Assembly (NCBI RefSeq): GCF_000346465.2
Contig: NC_034014.1
Coordinates: 2,160,854 to 2,224,853, forward strand
Source of the DNA: Prunus persica
Taxonomy: Eukaryota; Streptophyta; Magnoliopsida; Rosales; Rosaceae
Direction: 5' to 3'
Length of the DNA: 64,000 nucleotides
The notes beneath the pieces were generated by a model. It ran no database searches and was not told where the DNA came from. It worked only from the letters and a program-made list of their open reading frames with translations. This document shows positions 1 to 9,902 of this stretch, one piece after another (positions within the stretch are counted from its first letter, which is position 1; each line of letters begins with the position of its first letter). The translations under genes and the position numbers were made by a program.

Positions 1-802
1 ACCAAAGGGATGAAGGACACTTCAGCTAAGATTTTGCTCCTAGTTTCTCCTTATGAGGAAAAGTTTCACATTTACTTTTTGCCAAAGAAATAGAAACGTT
101 TGGAAAAGAGCTTAACAATATGTAAGAACATTTTCTCTAAGTCAAGAAAAAACAAAGATGCAAAACCTGAAGTGAAAGGAAACAAAAGCTTCATCTTCAA
201 GCAAACTTTGATTATAAACAAGAAGCACCAGAGTTGAAAGGTATACTTATGGGACTCAAGGTGGTCTATATGCCTATTTTAGGAGTAGACGCAAAACTAG
301 TAACAAGGCTATTTACATACAATCTATTCTGTTAGTAGGCTTACTATTTCCTTATCCTTGTGGATTATTCCCTATATATATTTTATGGAATAGAAACTAT
401 ATAAATTCAAAGAGATAAACAAAGAAACAAGCAACTGGATAAGTAATCCACAAGAGCAAAACAAAAGAAAATGTAAACCTGACATGGCTTGTTTTAGCTC
501 TATCTTTCAATATAACCGGATATTTTGCATAGAAAAAGACATTATATGTTGTTTAACAATATGGAGGACACAACCAGGGATAAACGTGTTTGATAGATAA
601 AGGATGATGCACCTATTTAACAGGATTGTATACACTACTCTACTGTGTGTTTGTATTGTGCTTCAGTGATGGTCACAGCAAACAATCAGCAAACTATCTA
701 AGTTTTGAAACTATAAAAGTATAAAGGTGGAGTGCACCTACTTGGCATGATAGCCGGCACAAACATTCTGTTCACTAGGTCCATTGTGCATCCATGTATA
801 TT
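1..802. other. No gene seen; diverged duplicate of about 13,136-13,500
   Basis: I see no supportable exon here. The stretch at roughly 110-500 resembles, with many substitutions and small gaps, the intronic or intergenic stretch at about 13,136-13,500. Both run through an AAGCTTCA region, a GGTGGTCTA...CCTATTTTAG stretch and an ACTATTTCCTTAT stretch in the same order. This suggests that the segmental duplication behind the KIX cluster reaches the left edge of the window. Confidence 0.4.
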
Positions 803-1063
803 TTAATAAAAGAAGTCACATACGGAGAAGATAACATTCCAAAGTTCGATCATTTTCATGGAATCTAGACCCATACATCGAGCAGGCATAACCAAATATA
901 TTTCTCCAGAAGTCATCCAAAAAAAGTGTAGCACCACAAAAGCAAACATACAAATAAGAAGCCTGTTTGCATCACAAAACCAGCTAAATCTCATAAAAGT
1001 GACAGCGTCGACCCCTAATGCAACGGCCCAAATGAAAAGTAAAATTCTGTCCAAAACATGCAT
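803..1063 (-). CDS. Small hydrophobic ORF, unrecognised
   Basis: An 86-codon ORF with two hydrophobic stretches (about residues 8-24 and 35-50) and a cysteine/tryptophan-rich composition that could form membrane helices. It ends in ...CDFFY. I do not recognise the family. It could be a decayed first exon of the membrane-protein family seen at 8,748-9,197, but I could not align the two. No intron signals or start context prove that it is translated. AT-rich introns give ORFs of this length by chance, so this is a weak call. Confidence 0.15.
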   Translation of the reverse strand: MHVLDRILLFIWAVALGVDAVTFMRFSWFCDANRLLICMFAFVVLHFFWMTSGEIYLVMPARCMGLDSMKMIELWNVIFSVCDFFY

Positions 1064-2342
1064 CTATGATAATCTAAATAACATGCATAAGAAAAGCAAC
1101 AATTACAAATGTTGGAAACTACATAATTGCAAAAATCATACTTGATGATGTCTCAGGAAGGGCTCTTTGAGATTGATATAACTGATTTTGCTGATCCATC
1201 ACGTTTTGTGGTTCCAGGATTGAATTGATTGATCCGTTGGAACGAAACAACTAAATCCCATTTTAAACGAACATCAATATCTGAAATTTGTTTTTAAGGG
1301 ACTTTTTTTCAAATTTCTGATTTTTTTTTTTATAGTTTGGTTCATATTAAGCTCATGGGGACAAAAAGACAATAAAACCAGTATCGTTGCCACTTGCCAC
1401 TTATCTTTGCCCCTCATCTGGGCAATCACCCACCCCAACTGGAAACTTTCGTTTCAGTAGTCCACGGAAATCCTCCACTACAGCACCCTTTTATTTCTAT
1501 GAATAACTAGCTTTTCAAGACGCGCTCTAACCTGCGTAAATATGGCGCATATTTTAAACTAACCTCTTGATACTCGCTCGCCGGTGCATCAATCTGAAGT
1601 GTGCATTATTATTTTGCTTAAATTTATACTAGTTCCTTGTCATACACGTATGAAATTTTTTTTGTTTCTTATTTTGTTTTTTTACTTTTAGAACGAGTTT
1701 TATAACTTTTGTTTTAATATATCCACAATACTAGCTTCTCAAAATGCAGGACATGTTTTTCTTTTCTTTTATTTATTTATTTATTCTTGCATTTAATATT
1801 TTTAATTGTATAACTTTATTGCGTTATCCTTTTTAAATGAAATATTTAGTTGGGATCTTTTTCTCTCAATAGTTAGAAACTTACACTAATAAAAGGGTCG
1901 TCTTTTGTTTTACCTTAAATAATTACACTCCTTTGGAGTGTGTCGGAATTTTAGGGTGTGTAAATAAAATAGTAGTGGGTGGTTTATATATCAATTTTGG
2001 GAGGGAGACAACTTTGCATGACTAAAAGGTAGTGGTGGTTTGCTAAATTCCTTCTTGATATGTGAGTTTTGGGCTAAGTTCGACCCATGAGAAAAGAGCA
2101 ACTTTGCATGTGGAACAAGAATATACAATATATTTGTCCAAAAAAAAAAAGAATATACAATATAAAATATAGGATTATTACAAGCATATAAATAAAGTGT
2201 TCCTACTAAGTAGCAGCATTAGAAACAGTTTAGAAATTGTTTCTTGCTCTTCTTCGACAAACATTTGAGTTTCTGAAATTTTTCATCACAAATACGTGCA
2301 TTTTATTTAAGACCAAGTCACGAAATTTGTATATTTCACATG
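1064..2342. other. Intergenic, AT-rich, no gene seen
   Basis: Low-complexity, T-rich DNA with poly-T runs at about 1,320-1,331 and 1,650-1,685. No ORF with recognisable protein content and no RNA gene were seen. It includes the region just beyond the 3' end of the minus-strand KIX copy A. Confidence 0.5.
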
Positions 2343-3729
2343 TCAAGGGAAGACACGATGCCGTTTCAGGTTGGAGGGGGCGGCGGTAGGTGCTGTCCAT
2401 TGATACTTGGCCTCAAAGGTGAGCATCTTTAAAGAAATTCTCCGTAGGTAATCAGACTGGAAAAGGAGAGAACAAAACTTAGAATACATTGCATGTACTA
2501 TGGAAGAAAAAAATAAAATAAAAAAATCATTAGGAACCCAAGAGTTATGGAAGTGCCTGGCTTGAGGAAGAATCATAAGTCCGTTCTTCAAACCTTTCAG
2601 CAATTCTCCTGAGTTCATCGATTCCCTCTTGACCACTGACGAGAAGATGCCTCTTTAACGTATTAAGTCTTCACGTGCAACACAGTTAGCAAGTTATTGA
2701 TCATGAAGGCATGGAGGTGGAGTTCTTAACAACATGAATTCAGAGTAAAGAATCACTCCCGAAAGAAAAATATATGTGAGGGATAGATTAAGCACAAAAA
2801 ATAATCCATCAGCAGATTTCACAGGGGAAAAAACCAAAGAAGAATACAGCAATGGCATTTACTAGTCCAGAAAAAAGTACGTTATCTTTTAGCTTCAATA
2901 TCTGAAGCACGCATTATATGGAGCCCGACCTCAGCAGTCACTAGTCCAGCATCCAAATTAGACCACAAGGAATAATTTCACTATAAATAAATCTATTCAT
3001 GCAGAAAGGGTTGTAGATCATTCAACCTTGTCAACTTCAATACATCCACATGAATGAACACATGTGGGTTTCATTTCATGTATGTATATGAACATGCATC
3101 TGTACAGAGTCTATTTTATGATGTCTTGGTCTGATATATATCCACCATATCTCTCAGAATGTTTTCTTTCAATGAGTGCCTCCAATTTTAAACTCACTGC
3201 TAACTTGCCTCTGCATTCAATATTGAGAATTTCAGATTGCCCTTTTGTGACAAAACTAAGACAAAGCTGTCTCTGATATAAAAGCTACTAGATAGGCATG
3301 GTCAATCTTTTACTATTTATCAGCACCTCCATACAAACCCTTTTTTGGCATGAGACAAATAACACACTTCAACTTGACAAAGTTAAAGAAATGAAAGAGA
3401 GAATAAAATTCGGCCCAAGTGTCATACCAAAACATCTAGTAAGACCAATTCTTTTGCATTCCCAATGCACATATAGGACCCCAGTAATGACCACTGGTGA
3501 GTGCAATGTAAGAAGAAACAAATAGCTTCAACTAAAAAGATGAGTACACACTGACGGAATCTCTAATTATTTATGGGATCCATGATTTCTAGCTTTTATT
3601 TCTTTTTAAACATACTTACATCTTGTCAACAATTCTTCGCCGTGAATCTGGCAGCAATTGGCTCCTCCAATTGCCTGCGACCATTGGCAGTTCACCACCT
3701 TGCAGAAGCCTCTCATTATGGGTATCCAT
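2343..3729 (-). CDS. KIX-domain mini-gene, MED15-derived (copy A), 3 exons, 111 aa
   Basis: Minus-strand gene with inferred coding exons 3620-3729, 2557-2668 and 2343-2456 (110+112+114 nt = 111 codons plus stop). Exon 1 starts MDTHNER and contains NWRSQLLPDSRRRIVDK, the opening helix of the KIX domain of Mediator subunit 15. Exon 2 gives the TLKRHL...GQEGIDELRRIAERFEE part, and exon 3 SDYLRRISLKML before a stop after HRVFP. In plants MED15 is a large glutamine-rich tail subunit whose KIX domain binds transcription factors. Here only KIX remains. The exon 2 donor is GC instead of GT (plus-strand GC at 2555-2556), the tolerated minor donor class. The long intron 1 (2,669-3,619) resembles intron 1 of copy E. 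It could be a functional KIX-only protein, a transcribed relic or a pseudogene. Exon joins are inferred from homology to the other copies. Confidence 0.55.
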
Positions 3730-4031
3730 CAAATCTAACCAACCAAACACACCGTCAAATAAACAGAAAATTAAATTGCAAACCAGGAAAATGGAAAGTG
3801 CAAAACAAGATGCCCAAACCTAAAAGAAACCAAATTCAGAAACTATGGGTGCTCCACTCTAAAGTGTAACAATTTTTCTTTTGGTCGTATAAAGGGTACC
3901 ATATAAAACGAGGAATAAAACCTAAGAAATAGATCAGTTTGACTGAATTGGATGTCAAAAAAAGAATCTAATGTATGAAAAGTTGGGGCAAAGTTGGGGT
4001 TATTCTATGAGTTCCAGACATATTTTGCACG

Positions 4032-5421
4032 TTAGGATACAGTACTTGGGATAGGAGTCTGGGGTAAACCAGAGGCAGGAGGAATGTTATTCGGAATGTT
4101 CTGTGATAATAGTTGTTGGCGTGCTAGAGACTGATTCGCCGACAACTGCATAGAGAGTAATTGCCCTTGGTAGGGGACTTGGGGTTGCACACCAAAAGAA
4201 CCTACTGAAACAAAATAGAAAAGCGTAAATACCAAATGAGAAAAATTAATGACAATAATAATTGAAACAACAAAGCACATGCACAAGCACCAATTCCTCA
4301 ACAGAGATTGGAACACCAAAGGGAATGGTGTAATGGTGCAACTGGCTTAAAACTTAAGCAACTTAAGCAAACACACACACACACACACAAAAGCATGTTA
4401 GGGTCATCTAAACATCTCCAAGTAATAACAAGCGTAAAGACAAGAACACAATAAATGCCCTATATGTCCCTCATATTCTTCATCATTTGATCCCTTTTCT
4501 GAAAGAATATACAACAAACGAATTACGGACTTGAATGCTTACCAACCAATATAAATATCAACAATGAATCTTTTTATATAAGAGATGTGGGAAGAAGGAA
4601 ACCAGCCATCAAGAAGAAAGCTACGTATGAGTAAACATTAGTTCTCCATTTTTAAAAGCATACATGCAGGGAAACAAAAGGGATAGTCGAAAGTGTAAAT
4701 GAGATCTGTGTAGGTGCATGAAACAAAAGCACATTTTTTGTCAATTTTTTTTCACCCGGATCAGGGAGCCTGTTTCTTTTACCAGCAGAGTTGGATTGTG
4801 AAGAATTGGCCATTCTGTGTTGAGAGTTTGTCTCCATACTGAGCATCTTCAGAGAAATTTTCCGGAGATAATCCGACTGGAAAAAAGAGGTCCACATAAA
4901 ACTTAAGAATGCATTGATATCCAGTATCCCCGATATAAATAACACAAAAAATATTTTATATATATGTAAGAAATTAAATAGTAGCACATATATACATATC
5001 TTAGTAGTATTAGATGTAGCAGCAAAAATAGGACCCTAAGAGTAATGGAAGTACTTGGCTGGTGGCGGCGGTGTGAATCTTTTCCTCAAACCTTACAGCG
5101 ATTTTCCTGATTTCCTGTAATCCCTCTTGACCAGAGAAGGGAAGATGCCTCTTCAATGTATCCGTTCTTCACATGCAATGCAACACATTTAAGAAAAGTT
5201 AATGATCATCAAAGGCAAGAAGGTAGAGCACTTCAAAACAAAAGTGAATTCAGGATGAATAGTAAATCAATCCACTAAATTCTTTCACTTTCATTGTTTA
5301 AAGAAGCTTACATCTTGTTGACAATTCTTTGCCGTGAATCTGGCTGCAGTTGACTCCTCCAATCCCCTGCATCAATTGGTGGTTCTCCAACTTGAGGAGG
5401 CCTCCAATTATTGTTATCCAT
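4032..5421 (-). CDS. MED15-like mini-gene with KIX domain and short tail (copy B), 4 exons, 162 aa
   Basis: Inferred coding exons on the minus strand: 5312-5421, 5055-5166, 4783-4876 and 4032-4204, together 489 nt in one open frame. Exon 1 begins MDNNNWRPPQ and carries DWRSQLQPDSRQRIVNK. Exon 2 carries TDTLKRHLPFSGQEGLQEI, exon 3 SDYLRKISLKMLSMETNSQ, so the KIX domain is complete. The last exon encodes a Q/P/N-rich tail (GVQPQVPYQGQLLSMQL... to PSTVS) that matches the glutamine-rich part of MED15. The activator-interacting middle and the long C-terminus of a full MED15 (over 1,000 aa) are missing. Exon lengths 110, 112 and 94 equal or nearly equal those of copies A and E, which supports the joins. 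The exon 2 donor has lost the usual terminal G (CAA|GTACTT). Expression is unproven. Confidence 0.6.
4340..4480. repeat. Intronic segment duplicated at 6,830-6,985, with a (CA)n microsatellite
   Basis: The stretch from AACTGGCTTA through the CA microsatellite (about 4,370-4,389) to GTTAGGGTCATCTAAACAT and ACAAGAACACAA recurs at 6,830-6,985 with only minor changes and its own CA tract near 6,880. The paired copies lie in intron/upstream DNA of KIX copies B and C/D, so whole gene segments and not only exons were duplicated. Confidence 0.7.
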
Positions 5422-6615
5422 CAAATCTAACCAACCCAAAACAAAAACTGTCAAACAAAACCAAAAAAAGAATTGAGTAGCAAGTTCGATGAAAATTTTT
5501 GTAAAAAAGCTGCTAACTTTAAATGATGATGGTGATTGTAAAGCATAGATTTTGTCACGAAACTCTCTCCACTACACTATTCCTACGGTCACATACGCAA
5601 AAATCCAAAGAACAAAGCTTGCAATTCACATAGTATCGGAAACCCAACAAAAATTACGAAAATCTGAGCGATGAATGAAGAACCATAATCGAACAATTTT
5701 AACGGAAGTGACAAGGAAAATTAACCACAAAAAAACAGAGAACAAAATTTCACCGTTTTCTTCGAAGGGACTGGTTCGACTGGAACTGGAAGTGGAGCAA
5801 TTCGGACTTGAAGAGAAAAGCCTAAAGTAGGAGAAGACGGGAACTTCAATTGTCAATTGGATAGAAACGGGTTGGGTTGCTTCAGAATTAAGTCCTCTAA
5901 ACAATGAAATTCTCGTTTCATCTTTTGACCAAAACACACAAACAGACAAAAAGGCAATGAAATTGTCGTCACACCTTACAACCCAACCATATTGAATTTC
6001 TTATCAACAACAAACAAAAAAAAAAAAAAAAGGATATTGATTTTTGATTGGTAGCTGAGAGTTTTTTAATTTTTATCTGGGTAGGCTGCCTTAGCTTATT
6101 TTCGGCGTATGTACAGTGATAGATGGCGACCGTATTTACCTCTACGTCCAAAGTGATAGATTAGATTTGGAAAAATAAAAATTTAATCGTGTGTTTTAAC
6201 GGTAATTGAATTCGAATTTTCATTGAAGTTGTTTTTTTATAGTTTTTGGTTACCAGATTAGTCTTGTTTTGATAGTGCTGTTGTTTGATTATGTGAACGG
6301 ACAAGTTTGGAATCTCCGAAATAACATAAGGGTGCAATGGTGAAAAAAAAATTGACTCATGATAGGTTGTTTCTCTAGCTATAGCCCCCCAAAATCACAC
6401 CTTGAATTTCTTAATTAGAACTCAATTCCTTTATTTTGAATTCGATTACGGATACACAAACATTTTCTACCACCCTCATGGAGCCTCTGCTAATTCATGG
6501 GGTCCATTATTTTTATTTTTTCTTCCCTTAACACAAGAAATATTGGAGAAGAAATTATAGAACCTAAAGCCTCGGATGCATAGTTTTAAATACTTTTAAC
6601 CACTTAAGCATGCTT
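5422..6615. other. Upstream region of KIX copy B; no separate gene seen
   Basis: This stretch lies upstream of the minus-strand copy B. It holds a probable 5' untranslated exon or leader (about 5,740-5,900, with short GA/CT-rich pieces), a run of about 19 A near 6,015-6,033 and otherwise AT-rich DNA. Minus-strand ORFs of 60-107 codons here have no recognisable protein content, and I treat them as leader or chance ORFs. Confidence 0.35.
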
Positions 6616-6724
6616 AAGTCTTGTTGACAAGTCCCTGCTGTGAATCTGGCTGCAATTCGCTCCTCCTATTGCCGTCGACTATTGGCAATTAACCTTGCAG
6701 AGGCCTCTCATTATCGATATCCAT
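6616..6724 (-). pseudogene. Relic of KIX exon 1 (copy C)
   Basis: On the minus strand this reads MDIDNERPLQG, then an in-frame stop, then LPIVDGNRRSELQPDSQQGLV. It is clearly exon 1 of the KIX family: compare MDTHNER in copy A and the RSQLQPDSRQRIV helix in copy B. The stop codon, the loss of the donor GT (AAGAC|TTAAG instead of AAGAT|GTAAG) and changes in the conserved tryptophan region show that it is dead. The following intron DNA (6,725-6,820) still resembles that of copy A at 3,730-3,835. Exons 2 and 3 are not present beside it. Confidence 0.75.
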
Positions 6725-7076
6725 AAAATCTAACAAACCAAACACGCTGTCAAACAAAACAGCAATATTGAATTGCAAGCCAGGAATGGAAGCTGAAAAA
6801 CAAGATGCCCAAACCTGAAAGGAGCGCAGCAACTGGCTTACAACTGAAGCAAGTTACTTATGTTTTCTGAAGAAGAAAACACACACACACACACCCAAAA
6901 ACAAGTTAGGGTCATCTAAACATTTCCAAGTAATAACAAGTGTAAAGACAAGAACACAACAAATGCCCTTTATGTTCATATTTTTAATCATTTGATCCCT
7001 TTACCATATACTGACATCGATATTGTCTCCAACTCAACAACCTACATTTAGCATTATCTAAGAAGTATTAAATGTA

Positions 7077-7265
7077 AACCACCAAGAGTGGCCCAGTGGT
7101 TTTGTCCGCCATTTGGGTAAGGCTCTAGGGTTCGGTTGGGTTTGCTCCCCAGTTCGAGTCCCGGCAGTTGCAACACCTAGTGGTCAGCGGCAGGCTCAGT
7201 TCCGCGAGTGGGGATTAGTCAAGGTGCGCGCAAGCCGCCCGGACACCTCATGATATTTACCAAAA
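7077..7265 (+). mobile_element. tRNA-derived SINE with 17-bp target-site duplication
   Basis: The body contains an A-box-like TGGCCCAGTGG near its start (about 7,091-7,101) and a B-box-like GTTCGAGTCCCG (about 7,153-7,164), the internal RNA polymerase III promoter typical of tRNA-derived SINEs. It ends in a short A-rich tail. The 17-bp sequence AAGAAGTATTAAATGTA occurs directly before (7060-7076) and after it (7266-7282) as a perfect target-site duplication, so the insertion is fairly recent. It sits in the former intron 2 of KIX copy D and supplies that copy's final codons and stop. Only one copy is visible in this window. Confidence 0.88.
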
Positions 7266-7631
7266 AAGAAGTATTAAATGTAGCAGGAAAAATAGAACCC
7301 CAAGAAGAGTTCATGGAAGTACAATACTTTTCCTCAAACCTTACAGCAATTTTCATGAGTTCCTGTCCCACTTGATCGGGGGGAAGAAGTTTTTGAAGTG
7401 TATCCATTCTTCACATGCAATGCAACACATTTAATAAAAGTTAATGACCATCAAAGCATGGATGAATAATAAATCAACCCAATAAATTCTTTTACTTTCA
7501 TTGTTTGAAGAAACTTACATCTGGTTGGGAATTCTTTGCCGTCCACCTGGCGGCAGTTGACTCCTCCAATCCCCTCCTGCATCAATTGATGGATCTGCAA
7601 CTTGAGGAGGCCTCCCATTATTGTTCTCCAT
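7219..7631 (-). pseudogene. Decayed KIX copy D reading into a SINE, 2 exons, about 100 aa
   Basis: Exon 1 (7519-7631) starts MENNNGRPPQVADPS and keeps DWRSQLPPGGRQRI, a degraded first KIX helix. Exon 2 begins at 7408 (MDTLQKLLPPDQVGQEL...KIAVRFEEK). A deletion after RFEEK has removed the exon end and its splice donor, so the frame continues through former intron sequence into the antisense strand of the SINE and stops at 7219. The last residues (about SFLVNIMRCPGGLRAP) are therefore SINE-encoded. The reading frame is open over 101 codons including the stop, but two thirds of the KIX domain is lost or altered. Most likely a pseudogene. Confidence 0.6.
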
Positions 7632-8747
7632 CGAATCTAACCAAACCAAAAGAAAAATTGTGAAACAAAACAATAAAAGAGTGAATGGCAAGTTCAAATG
7701 AAATCCCACCAGAAAAAGGAAAAAAAAATTGTGAAAAGGTTGCTAAATTTGAACGATGATGGTGATTGTAAATATGAACATGTATACTATACATTTAAGC
7801 AAATTTGAAGCATGAATTTGTCACCAACCACATACGCAATAATCTAAAGAACAACAAAAATTGCAAGCTTGGACAGGCAAACTTGGAATTTTAGAAATAA
7901 TACGAGTGTAACGGCTGAAAAAAATTGAGTCAATCTCATGATGGGGTTGTTTATGCGGCAATCAAAAAACCAACACCCACTCAAGAGTTGAATTGTATGA
8001 TATTATAGGGGGCTCCACTTGTATTTTCCATACTCATTATTTTAATTTTGATTACCAATCAGTAAACATGTCATACATGTGTAGTTTAATGAATGTATGA
8101 ATTAAAATACTAACAACATATACCTTGAAGCGGTATGATGATCAAACGCGCAAACAGTGAATGACTTGAGAGCCAAGCAATCTTCCACTCACTCGCAACT
8201 CTTGGTTGCACAAGAACTCGCCATACATGGATCTTGGAAAGATGCGCATGCCCACGAGGCCACACTACAGAAGGATTCACACAGAATTTGGCTGTAAGCT
8301 AATTGAAATATTGTTCTTCTACTGAATTGCTTGCCACAGAAAGAACCTTGTAAGTTGGTGTGGGCTCATTTGATTTTCATGACTGACTGCATTTGAGTAA
8401 TTTTAGATTGTGACTGCTACATGACTCACGTAGGCTTAGACAAACCACCAACTCGCTAATAGTGTTTTTCACACCATCCATAATGTTGACATAAAATCAG
8501 AACATAATAAAATTTTAAATTCCTAAAGTTGAATGCGGACAGATAACTCAAATTTACAACCTCATGTAAATAATATCTATACAAAACGATGACTACGTAA
8601 CAACATTGACATTTACACAACCACTACTCTATGAAATTTCCCACACCAAGGCCACACTACATGGATTAAAGGAATAAAAATGAGCCTAATGTGTTGAAAT
8701 TTCAATATCCTCAGAGAGGGCCCTAATAACTCAAAATGAGTCTTTGT
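7632..8747 (-). pseudogene. Spacer with a MED15 Q-rich exon scrap at about 8,335-8,440
   Basis: Most of this stretch has no recognisable gene. The part at about 8,335-8,440 (AGAACCTTGTAAGTT, then TTTGATTTTCATGA, then TAATTTTAGATTGTGA) is a diverged copy of the Q-rich last exon of copy E at about 10,245-10,340, where the same words occur in the same order. It has lost the reading frame. It is one more trace of repeated duplication and decay of the MED15-like gene. Confidence 0.5.
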
Positions 8748-9197
8748 TTAAACAATATCTTCCAGGGTCTCATCTATGGTACACCTTTCAACCCTAGCTC
8801 TAGAGCAAGCCAAAAGCACAAGAAATACTAAGGGCATAATTGAAAATTTTATAGGATTATCAACACCCTTGCGGACATGAAACCACTCAAATGTTGCGGA
8901 AAACAGTTGATAGACGGCACCAGCTAAACCATAATAGTCAGCTAAGTTGAAACAGGGTGTGTTACGGGGAGATGGATAATGAAGGATGCGCAGCATTTCC
9001 CTCCTCCTCAATACAATTCTGTCCTTGATAACTTTGTCTACAAGATCCCAGATGCAGATCAGAAAAGCTGCAATAGCAAACAACAAACCACCTTGTGCAT
9101 AAAGAGGCTTATTTCGGGAGGATAACTGTTCACAAGCAGCTGACAAAATCTCTAGTACAAAGCTAGCTGTTAAAAAGGTCCACTCTGATGAAATATT
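8748..9197 (-). CDS. Terminal exon of a plant multi-helix membrane protein, unknown function
   Basis: A 150-codon exon (stop included) preceded by a good acceptor (TTTTGCAG|AATATTTCATC). The protein has about four hydrophobic segments: WTFLTASFVLEILSAA; LLFAIAAFLICIWDLV; a weaker YYGLAGAVYQLFSATFEW; and FSIMPLVFLVLLACS. A basic cytosolic-type loop (KDRIVLRRREM) lies between the second and third. I believe it belongs to an uncharacterised plant membrane-protein family with DNPIK near the last helix, but I cannot name a function. No first exon with a start is evident upstream. The exon starts in phase 0, so it could be the 3' exon of the preceding KIX/MED15-like gene E (donor CAG|GTAAAC at 9,965). 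It could equally be an internal Met start (9,203) or a gene fragment. Confidence 0.5.
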   Translation of the reverse strand, partial: NISSEWTFLTASFVLEILSAACEQLSSRNKPLYAQGGLLFAIAAFLICIWDLVDKVIKDRIVLRRREMLRILHYPSPRNTPCFNLADYYGLAGAVYQLFSATFEWFHVRKGVDNPIKFSIMPLVFLVLLACSRARVERCTIDETLEDIV

Positions 9198-9902
9198 CTG
9201 CAAAAGAAATCAGTAATACTTTCAATTGAACATTAAAGAAAATCTTGCTATCGCTTTGTGAGCTTGCATAAATTCAACTAAACAAGTCTAACTAATGAAC
9301 AAAACAAAAGAATAACACAAAAACCATCATGTTTCAGTACTATGCAGCGTTTGGCGTTAACAGCGGCATGCTCCTAACACCACATGCTGCACAGATGAGT
9401 TGGGCAGTAGACATCCTAAACTTAACAAGTCTTCTAGGTTTGACTTCAACCTGCCTGACAGTTCATTAGTTTTGAAATGATTTAATGTCGTTACAGGCCA
9501 GTTATTTCGAGTTCAGAACTATCCCATGACAATTGACTTTGGCTGGTAGAACGGTATTGAACCAATTCAACCTGCAACAAGAAAGAAAATAACCCCACCC
9601 AATAGGTCACCAGGTCCGTCGGAAAAATGCATGCCCGACTTTAAAAGAGTACTGGCTGGTACTTAATGGGTACCACAACAACATCCAGAGGACACTCAAG
9701 GTTAGAATCTTGTCATGGGCAACCTAGAAGCTAGATTAAAATGTTTGGGTATCATTTCTGGGGCAATAGGGCATGAGTGAAGCTACCAAGATAGGAGAGG
9801 GTCAAGCCAGTGCCAATAGAATGGAATTCGGGCTTTGGAAGTGTGATGGAGTATAATAATCCCCAAGGTTAAGTAATTAAGCCTTTCTACTCCTTGTCAG
9901 TG

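Noticed and set aside
7077..7265. A tRNA gene, because of A-box and B-box-like sequences
   Set aside because: No cloverleaf can be drawn, and a 17-bp target duplication with an A-rich end identifies a SINE.
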